NCBI GenBank assembly: GCA_020633435.1
Contig: JACKDP010000005.1
Span: forward strand, 372,001 to 436,000
Length of the DNA stretch: 64,000 nt
Direction: 5' to 3'
DNA from: Myxococcales bacterium
GTDB lineage: Bacteria > Myxococcota_A > Bradymonadia > UBA7976 > UBA1532
Every line of letters starts with the position of its first letter. Position 1 is the stretch's first letter. Made by a program: the position numbers and the translations under genes. The notes beneath the pieces are model-generated. The model had not been told where the DNA came from. It saw only the letters and a program-made list of their open reading frames with translations, and searched no databases. Below are positions 7,881 to 20,000 of the stretch, in pieces.

Positions 7881-8549
7881 ATGAAGCACATCGCCTCCCT
7901 CTCCGTGGCCCTCCTCTTCGCCCTCGTGGGCAGCGCCAGCGCCGCCCGCCCCACCGACTTCCTCAAGCAGCAGGTCCAGGCCGTCCGCGGCCAGCTCGGC
8001 CAGAAGGTGAAGGCCGGCTCCCCCGAGGCGGCGGCCCAGGACGCGAAGCTGATGGCCATCATCGAGCCCGTCATGGAGTTCGAGAAGCTGTCGGAGCGGG
8101 CCCTGCGCAAGCACTGGCCCACCCTCACCGCCGAGCAGAAGGCCGAGTTCATCCAGACCTTCCGCCAGCTCGTCTTCCGCAGCTACCTGAGCCGCGTGCG
8201 CTCGGCCGACGAGGCCTACACCATCGACTACGAGGGCGAGGAGGCCAAGAGCCGGACCCAGGCCACCGTCTCGGCCGTCGCCAAGACCAGGAAGGCCGAG
8301 ATCGAGCTCGTCTTCCAGCTCGAGAAGAAGGGCGACGCCTGGGTGGCCGAGGACATCGTCATCGACGAGGTGAGCCTCACCGAGAACTACCGCGAGCAGT
8401 TCAACAAGATCATCGCCGACGAGGGCTTCCCCGGTCTCATCGCCAAGATGGTCAAGAAGCTCGACAAGCTGGGTGGCCCGGTGGCGGCGGCTGCGCCGGC
8501 CGCGGCCCCCGCCTCCGCGGCCGCCTCGGCCGCCCCCGCCTCCAAGTAG
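7881..8549 (+). CDS. mlaC: MlaC/Ttg2D-family periplasmic lipid-transport protein
   Basis: MlaC carries phospholipids between outer and inner membrane for the Mla (Ttg2) system. The 222-residue product has a signal peptide (GSASA-ARP), and the family pattern is visible: FLKQQVQAV, MEFEKLSERALRKHWPTLTAEQ, FRQLVFRSYLSRV, WVAEDIVIDEVSLTENYREQFNKII. A 25-residue Ala-rich tail follows the domain. The position after a TolC-like gene recurs in proteobacteria, but mlaDEF are not visible here. The preceding intergenic gap may hold its own promoter; I could not identify one. Confidence 0.85.
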   Translation: MKHIASLSVALLFALVGSASAARPTDFLKQQVQAVRGQLGQKVKAGSPEAAAQDAKLMAIIEPVMEFEKLSERALRKHWPTLTAEQKAEFIQTFRQLVFRSYLSRVRSADEAYTIDYEGEEAKSRTQATVSAVAKTRKAEIELVFQLEKKGDAWVAEDIVIDEVSLTENYREQFNKIIADEGFPGLIAKMVKKLDKLGGPVAAAAPAAAPASAAASAAPASK

Positions 8550-8615
8550 GCCGCCGACGGCGCTCGCCGCGCGGGTGCCGTCAACCCCTCGAAATCCATC
8601 CGGTTTTCGGCTGGC

Positions 8616-9371
8616 TCAGCTCTTGAGCAGCAGGGAGACCACGGCCCCGAGCAGGGCCGCGCCGAGCACCGCCAGGCCGAAGATGATCCACTGGCGCTGC
8701 TGTCGCGGCGAGCGGCCCTTGCCCTGGGGATCGACCAGCACGCACTCCACGTTGCCGAACTGGATGCGCTCGCCGTGCCACGCCCGGGCGGACTGGACGA
8801 CCGGCCGGCCCTGCAGGAGCGTGCCGTTGCTGGAGTTGAGGTCGGTGACGATGTAGCTGGCGTCGTCCTGCCGCTTGAGGCGGGCGTGGTGCCGAGACAC
8901 CGACACATCGGCCAGCGTCACATCGTTCTCGTCCGTGCGGCCGATGCAGGTGATGGGATCGAAGAGCAGGTGCTCGCGCCCGGCCTGGGGGCCGCTGGCG
9001 ACCACGAGCTTGGCGTGGGCCTGCTCGGGGTGGAGGATGGCGGTGTTGATGCCGCCCTGGTCGGGCTTGAGCTTGCCGGTGGCCCGCTCCAGGAAGACGC
9101 GGTAGTCCCCGATGCGGATCTGGCTGCCCTCGTGGACGGCGGTGGGCCGGTGGATGCGCTGGTCGTCCACGAGGACGCCGTTGCTGCTCTCCTGGTCGGC
9201 GATGTAGGCCGTCAGCCCCTCGAGGTAGAGGCGGGCGTGGTGCCGGGAGACGGTGCTGGAGGGCAGCACCACCTCGTTGTCGGGGGTGCGGCCGAAGCGA
9301 AGCGGCGCCTCGGCGAGGACGTGTTCGCTGATCAGCGCCCCCCGATCATCTTCAATGACGACGATGTACAC
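8616..9371 (-). CDS. Twin FHA-domain protein with a C-terminal membrane anchor
   Basis: FHA domains bind phosphothreonine peptides. This 251-residue protein has two of them: RFGRTPDNEVVLPSSTVSRHHARL (about residues 26-49, split here only for reading) and IGRTDENDVTLADVSVSRHH (about 136-155), each with the GR, SxxH and SNG signature residues. A basic linker leads to one C-terminal helix (WIIFGLAVLGAALLGAVVSLLL), so it is tail-anchored with the FHA domains in the cytoplasm. It starts nine bases after the FHA/CpaF-like gene on the same strand, so the two form an operon. Probable ligands are targets of Ser/Thr kinases, which this genome encodes. Confidence 0.85.
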   Translation of the reverse strand: MYIVVIEDDRGALISEHVLAEAPLRFGRTPDNEVVLPSSTVSRHHARLYLEGLTAYIADQESSNGVLVDDQRIHRPTAVHEGSQIRIGDYRVFLERATGKLKPDQGGINTAILHPEQAHAKLVVASGPQAGREHLLFDPITCIGRTDENDVTLADVSVSRHHARLKRQDDASYIVTDLNSSNGTLLQGRPVVQSARAWHGERIQFGNVECVLVDPQGKGRSPRQQRQWIIFGLAVLGAALLGAVVSLLLKS

Positions 9372-9380
9372 CGACCGCCA

Positions 9381-11278
<1,898 letters not shown>

Positions 11279-11491
11279 AGATCTCCTCGCGTCGTGCGCG
11301 CGTGGCCGGTTCCGCCCGCCGCGTGCGGGGCCGGGCGCCCACGCCGAAGCAGAGGGGGGCCGGACCTCGTCACCGATTGCACCGCGCGTTGTCGGTTGTA
11401 GGGCGCGCCAATCGCGGGTGTCAAGGACCAGGGCCCCGGCGGCGTCGCGCCGCGCCCCTCGGGGCGATGGCCCCCCCGGAGCGGCCCCGGA

Positions 11492-11520
11492 TTGTGGCGG
11501 GCGGGCCGCCGTGCCATCCT
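11492..11520 (+). promoter_or_regulatory. Possible promoter of pfkA
   Basis: TTGTGG, 17-base spacer, CATCCT, ending eight bases before the ATG at 11529. The match is moderate. If used, the message would be nearly leaderless. Confidence 0.3.
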
Positions 11521-11528
11521 CCCGGGCC

Positions 11529-12659
11529 ATGACCAGGAAGCGCATCGGCATCCTCACCAGCGGCGGCGACGCGCCCGGCATGAACGCGGCGGTCCGGGCG
11601 GTGTTTCGCGGCCTCAAGGCCCACTCCCCCGACCACGAGATCATGCTGTTTCGCGAGGGCCTCAACGGCCTCGCCGGCCGCCTGGACGTCAACTACCTCG
11701 TCGACATCGAGCGGCGCAGCCTGCGGGACATCATCAACCGCGGGGGCACGTTCATCGGCACCGGCCGCATCCCCGAGCTCAAGCCGCCGCCGGCCGACTG
11801 CGCCGACCCGGAGGCCTGGGAGCGGCGCCGCCGGGAGATCACCGACGTGGCCGTCATCAACATCCGCCAGTTCGCGCTGTCCAGCGTGGTGGTGGTGGGG
11901 GGCGACGGGTCGTTCAAGGGGCTCCTGCAGATCGCCCAGGCCTACGCCGCCCGCTACGGCGAGCAGGTGGGGCTCGTGGGCGTGCCGGGCACCATCGACA
12001 ACGACATCTGGGGCACCGAGGTCTGCATCGGCTTCGACACGGCGCTGAACAACACGGTGGAGTGCCTGCGCAAGCTGCGCGACACCATCGACAGCCACCG
12101 CCGCTGCGCCATCCTGGAGGTCATGGGGAACACGTCGGGCTGGATCGCGCTGACGACGGCCATCGCCGGCGGCGCGACGACGATGATGCTGCCCGAGGTG
12201 CCCGAGACGTTCGACATCCCCAAGGTGCTGGCCCGGGTCCGCGCGGCCGTCCGCCTGAACTACCGGTACATCACCATCGTGATGGCGGAGGGGGTGCGCA
12301 CCGCCAGCGGCAACCCGCGGCTGGGCGAGGAGCTGCGCGACGCCATCGAGGGCGATCCCGTCATCCGCGACATCCAGGGCCGGCCGCTGGAGACGCGCCT
12401 GAACACGGTGGGCTACCTGGCGCGGGGGGGCCACCCGAGCGCCTTCGACAACCTGCTGGCCAGCCGGCTCGGGGACGCCGCGGCGCGGCGGGCCCTCTCC
12501 GACGAGCGCGCCCCCGTCATGATGGGCCTGAAGAACAACCAGGTCGTCGTGGCGGATCTGGAGGCCGTGGTGCGGCACTCCCCCCGGCTCATCACGCCGG
12601 ATCACGAGCTGCTGCGGGTGGCCGACCACCTGCTGATCGGGCCCGAGCAGCAATTCTGA
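11529..12659 (+). CDS. pfkA: 6-phosphofructokinase
   Basis: This enzyme phosphorylates fructose 6-phosphate to the 1,6-bisphosphate in glycolysis. The 376-residue product shows the family motifs: ILTSGGDAPGMNAAVR at the N-terminus, VVVGGDGSFKG and PGTIDND with the catalytic Asp. The GGDGS motif favours ATP over pyrophosphate as donor, since PPi enzymes usually have GGDD. MGNTSGW and MAEG are also present. Its 3' end overlaps the convergent MFS gene by 68 bases. A pyruvate kinase gene lies 1.8 kb away on the same strand, so two control points of glycolysis sit close together. Confidence 0.92.
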   Translation: MTRKRIGILTSGGDAPGMNAAVRAVFRGLKAHSPDHEIMLFREGLNGLAGRLDVNYLVDIERRSLRDIINRGGTFIGTGRIPELKPPPADCADPEAWERRRREITDVAVINIRQFALSSVVVVGGDGSFKGLLQIAQAYAARYGEQVGLVGVPGTIDNDIWGTEVCIGFDTALNNTVECLRKLRDTIDSHRRCAILEVMGNTSGWIALTTAIAGGATTMMLPEVPETFDIPKVLARVRAAVRLNYRYITIVMAEGVRTASGNPRLGEELRDAIEGDPVIRDIQGRPLETRLNTVGYLARGGHPSAFDNLLASRLGDAAARRALSDERAPVMMGLKNNQVVVADLEAVVRHSPRLITPDHELLRVADHLLIGPEQQF

Positions 12660-13803
12660 CGGGGCGCTCCAGCACCACCCACACCGTCAGGCCGGCGGCG
12701 GCCACCAGGGCGGCCACGGCGAACATCGTGGCGTCGTCGGTGGCGTCCGCGATGGAGCCGAAGAGCGGCGTCTGGGCGATGGCGGCGGCCTCCCAGAGCG
12801 CGGTGAAGACCGAGAGCGCGGCGCCGCGCAGGCGGGCCGGGGCGCGGTCCACCACCTGGCCCGTGAGCACCGGGAAGCAGTACCCGTGGCCGACGCCGCC
12901 GAGCATCCCGGCGACGACGAAGGCGGGCATCGTCTCGGCGCTGGCGGCGACGAGGAAGGCGCCGCCGTAGGCCCCGAGGGCGGGCGCGATGATGTTGTAG
13001 GGGCCGACGCGGGCGGGCAGGCGCGGGCCGAGCAGCCGGACGCTGCAGGCGGCCGCGGCGTAGCCGAACCAGAGCATGGCGGGGTGCTCGAGGCCCCGCT
13101 CCGCGGCCGTCACGGTGGTGAACGCCATGAAGATGGCCACGCCCCCGGCGAAGATGACGGTGGCCCACCACACGGGCCAGAGCTCGCGGGCCGTCAGGGC
13201 CCGGCGCCACGAGACGTCGCCGGGGGCCTTCTCGCGGGAGCGCGGCGCCTCATGCAGCCCCCAGACGGGCAGCAGCGACAGCAGGGTGACGGCCCCGACG
13301 GCGGGCAGGAACCAGCGCAGGGCGGGCGCGTCGACGCCCACCAGATCGGCGATGGGGTTGACCATCAGGGGCAGCAGGCCGGAGATGCCGAAGAGGGCGA
13401 TGCCCTCGGTGCGGCGGCGCTCGGGGATGACGTCGGCGGCCCAGGTGAAGTAGGCGGCGAAGAGGGTGCCCGCGCCGAGGCCCGCCAGCAACCTCGCGAG
13501 ATACAACAGGAAACCCACGGAGGTGCAGGCGCCGATGAGCAGCATGCCGGCCACCAGCGCGAGGGTGCCGAGGACGATGACGAGCTTGCGGCCGATGGCG
13601 TCGAGGGCCCAGCCGACGACGGGGCGCAGCAGCAGGCCCCCCAGGGAGCCCGCCGCCATGAGGCGGCCGACCTCCTCGCGGCTGGCCCCGAGGTGGGCCG
13701 CGTAGAGGGGCAGCAGGAGCAGGGACGAGTAGCCGAGCGCCTGGATGAAGTGGCCGCTGACGAGGCGGACGAAGGGGGGCGTCAGGAGGCGGTCTTCGGT
13801 CAT
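12592..13803 (-). CDS. MFS transporter
   Basis: The 403-residue protein has about twelve hydrophobic helices and the MFS loop motif between helices 2 and 3 (GWALDAIGRKLVI). Helix 4 carries LARLLAGLGAGTLFAAYFTW. The substrate cannot be told; the pattern resembles drug- and metabolite-efflux MFS proteins. The start (ATG at 13803) overlaps the stop of the upstream membrane-protein gene (ATGA), indicating coupling. The last 68 bases are antisense to the end of pfkA. Confidence 0.85.
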   Translation of the reverse strand: MTEDRLLTPPFVRLVSGHFIQALGYSSLLLLPLYAAHLGASREEVGRLMAAGSLGGLLLRPVVGWALDAIGRKLVIVLGTLALVAGMLLIGACTSVGFLLYLARLLAGLGAGTLFAAYFTWAADVIPERRRTEGIALFGISGLLPLMVNPIADLVGVDAPALRWFLPAVGAVTLLSLLPVWGLHEAPRSREKAPGDVSWRRALTARELWPVWWATVIFAGGVAIFMAFTTVTAAERGLEHPAMLWFGYAAAACSVRLLGPRLPARVGPYNIIAPALGAYGGAFLVAASAETMPAFVVAGMLGGVGHGYCFPVLTGQVVDRAPARLRGAALSVFTALWEAAAIAQTPLFGSIADATDDATMFAVAALVAAAGLTVWVVLERPVRIAARARSAGGRPPAAARDPA

Positions 13804-14409
13804 GGCCACAGGGCGGGCAGGGCCCCCAGCAGGGCGGCGGCGGCCCCCGCGGCGAGGGCGGCGGGGGCGTCGGGGAGGCGGGCGCGGCGCGCCAGCCAGG
13901 CGAGGCCGGCGGCGAGGCCGGCGAGGCGCCCCAGCAGGAGGAGCCAGGGGAGCGTGGCCCGGCGGGGGCGCGCCTGGGGCGGGAGGCCCTGGAAGGGGGC
14001 CGCGACGTCGGAGCGAGTGGCCACCCCGTCGACCCAGCGGACGGTGGCGCCGGGCAGGCGCAGGGGTGGTGGCGTCGACGATGAGGCCGGGCTCGCGGGC
14101 GGGGGCCCCGGCGGCGGCCAGCGCGGGCGCGGCGGCCAGGCAGAGGAGGCCCACGACGCGGCCGGGCGGCACCCCGAGGGCGGCCAGGGCCACGTCGCCC
14201 GCGGCGCGCCGCCAGGCGGCCAGCGTCCACGCGGCGCCCAGGGCCGCGCCCCCGCCCACGGCCACCAGCCGCAGGCGATCGAGCCCCGGCGGGTGCCCCT
14301 CGACGAGGGCCGCGACGCTCACCAGCACCCCGAGGGCCGCGATGACAGCGAGCTGGGCGAGGAGGAGGCGGCCGACGAGGGCCAGCGCGAGGGGTCGCAT
14401 GGGCGGCAT
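13800..14409 (-). CDS. Small LptF/LptG-like membrane protein, frameshifted
   Basis: The N-terminal frame from 14409 (or the ATG at 14400) gives three or four hydrophobic helices, including WRRAAGDVALAALGVPPGRV, which looks like the loop of LptF/LptG permeases. The frame is lost near 14062-14068 in a C-rich run. Adding one base restores a second part (LRLPGATVRWVDGV, then QARPRRATLPWLLLLGRLAG) ending in a helix at 13800. The reconstructed length is about 200 residues, much shorter than LptF/G (around 350), and the periplasmic jellyroll is missing. It overlaps the MFS start by ATGA. The family call is tentative. Confidence 0.45.
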
Positions 14410-14470
14410 GGTAGAAGCGCGGCCTTGAGACTACAATGCGCCCCTCACCAGACCGGGGTTCAACCTCTCC

Positions 14471-15934
14471 GTGCGCAAGACCAAGATCATCGCCACCGTC
14501 GGGCCCGCCACGCGCCACGCCGAGGGCCTGCAGGCCCTCTTCGACGCGGGCTGCAACATCATCCGCATCAACATGAGCCACTCCGACCAGGAGGAGGCCA
14601 GCACGGTCATCGCGCGGGTCCGGCGCCTGTCGAGCCATGTGGCGGTGATGCTCGACACCCGCGGCCCCGAGGTGCGCACCACCGAGGTGGCGGCGCCGGT
14701 GGAGTTCAAGGCCGGCGACGTCGTCGTCGTCCGCGGCGAGGAGGGCCCCACCACCAGCACCCTCATCCGGGTCAACTACCGCGGCCTCGCCCGCGTGCTC
14801 GACGAGGACACCCTCATCCTGCTGGCCGACGGGCAGATCGAGCTGGAGGTGAAGGTCGCCGAGCCGCACCAGCTCCAGTGCGTCGTGACCAAGGGCGGGA
14901 TGCTGGGCTCGCGCAAGGGCGTCAACATCCCCGGCGTGCGGCTGCCCATGCCGTTCATCTCGGAGCAGGACGCCTCCGACATCGCCTTCGCCGTGCGGCA
15001 GGACGTCGACTTCATCGCGGCCTCCTTCGTGGGGGACGCCGAGGACGTGCTGCGGGTGCGGCGGCTGGTGGAGCGCGACGGGGGCGACATCGCCATCGTG
15101 GCCAAGATCGAGAGCCGCTACGCGGTGAAGAACCTGGGCGAGATCGTGGCCGCGGCGGACGGCGTGATGGTGGCCCGCGGCGATCTGGGCGTGGAGATCC
15201 CGGCGGAGGAGGTGCCCGTCGTCCAGAAGCAGATCATCGACGCCTGCCTGGCGGCGGGGAAGCCGGTGATCGTGGCCACCGAGATGCTGGAGTCGATGAT
15301 CCACAACCCCCGGCCGACGCGGGCCGAGACGTCGGACGTGGCCAACGCCATCTTCGAGGGGACGGACGCCGTGATGCTCTCGGGGGAGACGAGCGTGGGC
15401 AAGTACCCCATCGCGGCCGTCGAGACCATGAGCCGCATCGCCCGCATCGCCGAGGCGGAGGTGGAGCGGCGGCAGGGGCGCCTGCCCGGCGGGGCCCACG
15501 CCTCGGAGATCTCGGAGCTCATCTGCAAGGGGGCCTGGCTGGCGGCGCGGGAGCTGCTGGTGAAGGGCATCCTGGTGCCCACCTCCAGCGGCCGCACCGC
15601 GCGCCGCATGAGCCGGTTCCGGCCCCGCGCGCCCATCCTGGCGACGACGCCCGACCTGCGCGTCGCCCGGCGGCTGGCCATCTGCTACGGCGTCATCGCC
15701 CGGCCCGCGCGGGCGTACGGGCGCATGGAGTCCATGGTGCGCCGCTCCTGCCAGCTCATGGTGGACGAGGGGCTGCTGGCCCCCGGTGACCTGGTGGCGG
15801 TGGTGGCGGGGGTGCCGGTGGGGCGCTCGGGCACGACCAACCTGCTCACGCTGCAGCCGGTGGCGGCCCTGCTCGACTCCCGGCGGGACGCCGACGCGGA
15901 CGCGGACGGCGGCGGCGACGACCGCCGGCGCTGA
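14471..15934 (+). CDS. pyk: Pyruvate kinase
   Basis: This enzyme makes pyruvate and ATP from phosphoenolpyruvate. The 487-residue product starts at a GTG and shows the full signature: KTKIIATVGPA, the substrate site NIIRINMSH, MLDTRGPEVR, the active-site IVAKIES, MVARGDLGVEIP and KPVIVATEMLESM. The C-terminal allosteric domain is present (LVKGILVPTSSGRTARRMS). The tail is Asp-rich. A -10-like TACAAT lies at 14432-14437 without a clear -35. Confidence 0.95.
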   Translation: MRKTKIIATVGPATRHAEGLQALFDAGCNIIRINMSHSDQEEASTVIARVRRLSSHVAVMLDTRGPEVRTTEVAAPVEFKAGDVVVVRGEEGPTTSTLIRVNYRGLARVLDEDTLILLADGQIELEVKVAEPHQLQCVVTKGGMLGSRKGVNIPGVRLPMPFISEQDASDIAFAVRQDVDFIAASFVGDAEDVLRVRRLVERDGGDIAIVAKIESRYAVKNLGEIVAAADGVMVARGDLGVEIPAEEVPVVQKQIIDACLAAGKPVIVATEMLESMIHNPRPTRAETSDVANAIFEGTDAVMLSGETSVGKYPIAAVETMSRIARIAEAEVERRQGRLPGGAHASEISELICKGAWLAARELLVKGILVPTSSGRTARRMSRFRPRAPILATTPDLRVARRLAICYGVIARPARAYGRMESMVRRSCQLMVDEGLLAPGDLVAVVAGVPVGRSGTTNLLTLQPVAALLDSRRDADADADGGGDDRRR

Positions 15935-15936
15935 AT

Positions 15937-15965
15937 TTGACCGATCCCGGGGTGGGGGCTACGGT
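15937..15965 (+). promoter_or_regulatory. Promoter of the PilZ gene
   Basis: TTGACC (15937-15942), 17-base spacer, TACGGT (15960-15965). Spacing is optimal and the start codon is 37 bases downstream. It lies directly after the pyk stop. Confidence 0.55.
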
Positions 15966-16002
15966 CGGCCATCGTCAGCGACGGCCCAGCGAGCGAGCGA
16001 CC

Positions 16003-16311
16003 ATGGCGCGCCAGTCCCAGCGGCTCCCCATCGACCTGTACGTCAACAAGATCGTCAACGGCGTGCCGCACCTGACGCGCACCCGCGACCTGAGCCGCGA
16101 GGGCATCTTCCTCCACCGCCTGCTCGAGCCGCGCGTGCCGCGCGACGCCCATGTGGCCGTCGAGTTCGAGCTGCCCTCGGGGGAGCTCATCTGGACGGAG
16201 GCCGAGGTGGTGTACCAGGACGCCGGCAACGGCGGCGTCGGCCTGCGCTTCAAGGACATGGCCCCCCGCGATCGGCGTCGCATCGACGCCCTGGTGGCCG
16301 AGGCGGCGTAG
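16003..16311 (+). CDS. PilZ-domain protein
   Basis: PilZ domains bind cyclic di-GMP. The 102-residue protein begins with QSQRLPIDLYV and contains TRDLSREGIFLHR, which matches the RxxxR and D/NxSxxG elements of the PilZ fold. GGVGLRFKDMAPRDRRRI closes the barrel, as in myxobacterial TIGR02266-type PilZ proteins. The first Arg of RxxxR is not clearly at its usual spacing, so binding should be tested. It has its own promoter. Confidence 0.75.
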   Translation: MARQSQRLPIDLYVNKIVNGVPHLTRTRDLSREGIFLHRLLEPRVPRDAHVAVEFELPSGELIWTEAEVVYQDAGNGGVGLRFKDMAPRDRRRIDALVAEAA

Positions 16312-16357
16312 CCGCCTCTCGCAAGCCCCCGAAACTCCAGAGAAATTCAGCAGGCGA

Positions 16358-17098
16358 TCAGGGCCCGGCGGTGGTGTCGGTGCCCGGACCTTCCCAGACC
16401 GGGACGGGCGCCGTCGGCGTGCGCGTGTCGGCGTAGAGGGGGCCGTCGGTCGCCGGCGGCGGCACCAGCACCTCCTCGGTGGTCACGTCGACCTCGGCCA
16501 GGGCGTCGCCCTCGGTGGGGGAGCGCGGGGTGGGGACGGGGCGGGCGCCGCCGTGGTGCCGCTCGCCCTCGCTCGTCCGGTCGGGCAGGCCGACGTGGCC
16601 GTCGACGTGGGGCTCGAGCTCGCTGGGGGCGAGGGGCGCGACGTCGCCGAGGGCGGTGTCGGCCGTGGCGCCGCCGCCCAGCACGTCCCCCGTCTGGGCC
16701 TCCGCCTTCAGCAGCGCCTCCTCGTCGAGGGGGGCGTCCAGGTCGCCGGCGGCGCGCTTGAAGGCCAGCTCCTCGGGGTCCAGCAGGTCGAGGGTGGCGG
16801 CATCCGCCGGCGGGGCGTCGGCGGGGTCGACGACGGCCTCCTCGGGGACGAAGCCCAGCTCCGACGCGCCCGGGGGGCGGCCGATGACCTCGCTCTCGGC
16901 GACGGGCTGCAGGCCATGGACGAGGCCGGCGGTGTCGAGGGGGCGGGTCGGCAGGAGCGGGACCGCCGCGACCGGGGTGGACACGGCGGTCGTCTCCGGC
17001 GCGGCCGGGGCCGGGGCCGGCGCGGGCGGGGTGGGGGCCGGCCAGACCGCCAGCGCGACGGCGGCCCCCACGACCAGCAGGGCGGCGAGCGCGCGCAT
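16358..17098 (-). CDS. Cassette A small membrane-anchored protein with TR-VPxW-TxTT tail
   Basis: The 246-residue product has one N-terminal hydrophobic helix (residues 3-19), most likely a signal anchor, then a Pro/Ala- and acid-rich extracytoplasmic region with little predicted structure. Short islands are shared with the paralogues at 26226 and 32737: SELGFVP, ExHVD, and a C-terminal DTRTPxxxVPVW followed by GPGTDTT. The start overlaps the stop of the giant fibre gene (ATGA), so it is the last gene of cassette A. No known domain. A role in anchoring, secreting or maturing the fibre is an inference from its invariant position. Confidence 0.8.
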   Translation of the reverse strand: MRALAALLVVGAAVALAVWPAPTPPAPAPAPAAPETTAVSTPVAAVPLLPTRPLDTAGLVHGLQPVAESEVIGRPPGASELGFVPEEAVVDPADAPPADAATLDLLDPEELAFKRAAGDLDAPLDEEALLKAEAQTGDVLGGGATADTALGDVAPLAPSELEPHVDGHVGLPDRTSEGERHHGGARPVPTPRSPTEGDALAEVDVTTEEVLVPPPATDGPLYADTRTPTAPVPVWEGPGTDTTAGP

Positions 17099-20000
17099 CA
17101 CCGCTCGCGGGTGTAGATGAACCACTGGCCGCCGCCCAGGCCGGTGCGGCCGCACTTCCGGCTGCCGTCGTCCTCGCCCCAGTCGGTGCCGTCGCTCTGG
17201 TTGCTGTCCATGCCGCGGTCATCGAAGTCGACGGTGAAGTCGCCCGTGTCGCTGCAGGAGTCCTCGCCCTCCAGGTAGCCGGCGTTCCACTGGTCGCCGC
17301 GGTTGCGCACCTGGTTGTTCAGGTTGTTCTTGCGCATGGGCGGCGGGCTCTCGTCGCCGCGGCCGTTGGACTCGCTGAAGCAGCTCTGGGTGTCGGTGCC
17401 CGTGGTGAACTCGGTGTAGTACGGCACATCGTAGAACGACAGGTCGACGGTCATCGCGGCGTCGGCGGCGCGCACGGCGTCGCGGCAGGCGAAGCGCATG
17501 TCCCAGCGGCCGCCGAGGGCGCGCAGGCCCCACCAGACCCCCGTGTGGCCACCCGCGGGGTCGAGGCGCTGCAGATCGTCATAGTAGTTGGAGCGCTCGT
17601 CGTTCAGCGTCGTGTCGCGGGTGCTGGCCACCAGCGTCCAGCCGCCGCCGTCGGTGGTCTGGTCGCACCAGACGCGGCGCTCGGCCTCGCCCGGGGGCTG
17701 CAAGCGGTAGACGCCGTTGACGCGGAAGCCCGAGTCGCGGGCGTGGCGGCAGCTGCGGAAGACCTGGTTGGCGGGCGGCCCACCGCCCCCACCGCCGGCG
17801 GCCACGCGCCAGATGCGGCGCTCCCAGTTGTTGTTGCCGTTCAGGAAGCTGTTGCCGCAGCGGTAGCCGCTGGTGATGCGATCGCCGTTGGTGTGCCAGC
17901 ACATGCGGAGCTGGCCGTTGCCCCCCTGGGTGTCGCAGGAGTTGCGGCTGACGCCGTTGCCCTGGGGGGCGAAGCCCATGGACCACGAGTTGTTGTAGTA
18001 CCACTCCACCCCGTTGTCGCGGGTGGTCACGTTGCCGCGGCCGGTGTCGCGCAGCACGGCGGCCCGCGCGCCCTGGGCCAGCAGCGTCCAGCTCGCGGAG
18101 CCGACGGGCCGGCAGCCCACCATCAGGCGGTCGCCCGGGCAGTTGTTCTGCAGCAGGGCCGTGAGGCCGTTGGTCGTCTGCCCGAAGCGGCTGGTGTGGC
18201 ACTCCTGCCAGCCCTCGAGGGCGGCGTCGGCGGTGTTCTGCCGCACGCCCTGGAAGGAGAAGACGTTGGCCGGGGGCGGGTTGCCGGCGGCGGGATCCCG
18301 CGTCCAGATGACGCGGGTGTAGCCGTTGTTCCCGTTGAGGCCGGTGTTGTTCCCGCAGCGCCAGCCGCCGTTCATGCTGCCGCCCCGCGAGTGCCAGCAG
18401 ATGCGCTTGTCGCCCAGGCCGTTCTGGGTGTCGCAGGAGTTGCGGCTGATGGCCTGGCCGGCCGGCGCGAAGCCGAGGCTCCAGTCGACGCTGAAGTACC
18501 AGGCGACCTGGTTGTCGATGACCGGGTTGTTCACCCGCCCGATCTCGCGGAAGACCGCCGCGCGGGAGCCCTGGGCCAGCACCTGCCACGCGTTCGCGTT
18601 GTTGGCCTTGCAGCCGTACATGATCTGGGGGGCGTTGCACGACTGGAGGATCTGGGCCATCGAGATGCCCGCCTGGCCGTAGAAGCTGCGGTGGCACTCC
18701 CGCCAGCCGGTGACCTCGGCCTCGGGCACGTTGTTGCGCACGCCCGCGAAGACGAGGGCGTTGGCGGCCGGCTCGGCGGGGGCGCCGCACCAGGTGATCA
18801 TGGCCCCCATCAGGGCGCTCGACTGGGGCAGCCAGTAGCGCTCGTTGTCCTGCCAGTCGGCGTCGACGAGCCAGAGGCGGCCCTCGCCGAGGTCGCGGTA
18901 GGCGAGGCTGACCTGGTTGGCGGCCCAGCCACCTAGCGGGGTGATGCCGGGGAAGGCGCCGACCTCGTAGCCACAGGGGGCCTCGGCCGCCGGGACGACG
19001 TTGATGCCCGGGTTCGCCTGCCAGAACGCGTCGTTGGGGTTGATCTTGACCGGGGGCATGGCGTTGTCGTGGCAGCCGCCGCGGCGGGCGCCCTGGGCGA
19101 CGTTCACGCCGAAGATGGCCCGGAAGACGTCATCGCTGATGCTGTACTCGGTGATGATGTTGCCGCCGGCCTGCAGGTAGGCCTGCCACTGGGCGGCGCG
19201 GCCCGCGGCCTGGCCGCCGCCGGAGCGGGTGACGAGCATGGCCTGGGTGTTGGCGTCGGGGTCGCAGCGGCCAACCGTCACGTTGAAGTTGAAGCCGGCG
19301 GGGATGAAGGTGCGCACGTCGCGGCCGGAGTTGGTGCAGACGTAGATGTTGGGCCGCACGTCGCCGGGGCGGCACTGGCCACCGGCGGGGCCCTCGCCCA
19401 CGGGCGGATCGTCGCAGATGACGGTGCCCTGGGGGGTCAGACCCGTCATGAACTGGCCATCGGGGCAGGTCTGGTTGCCGGCGCGGGGCGAGCCGCAGGT
19501 GGTGGCGCCGTTGGCGGCGACCTGGAGGACGGCCTGGCCGGCGGGGCAGTTCTGGGCGGGCAGGGCGCGGATGCCCTCGTCGGCGACGCAGGTGGCGTTG
19601 CCGTTGGCGTCGATGCCGCGGAAGTACTGGCCGACGGGGCAGGTGACGTTGGCGCAGCGGGGCAGGCCGTTGCCGTCGGTGCCCATCATGACGCGGCCGG
19701 CGGGGCAGGCGTAGACGGGGCGGCGCAGCAGGTTGCCGTTGCCGTCGAAGACCTGCACCCCGCGCACCCAGATGCCGCCGACGCCCGCGCGCAGCAGGTT
19801 GCCGGCCTCGATGTTCCCGCCGGCCTGGATGGAGCCGCTGGCGGCGATGTTGCGGGCCTGGATGTCGCCGCCGGTGATGAGGCCGCCGGCGCGCAGGGTG
19901 CCGATGAAGTCGGTGCCCGCGGCCAGGCGCACGTCGCCCAGCAGGTTCAGCTCGCCCTGCACCGACACGCGGTTGCCGGGGCCGTTGAGGTTGGTGATGT

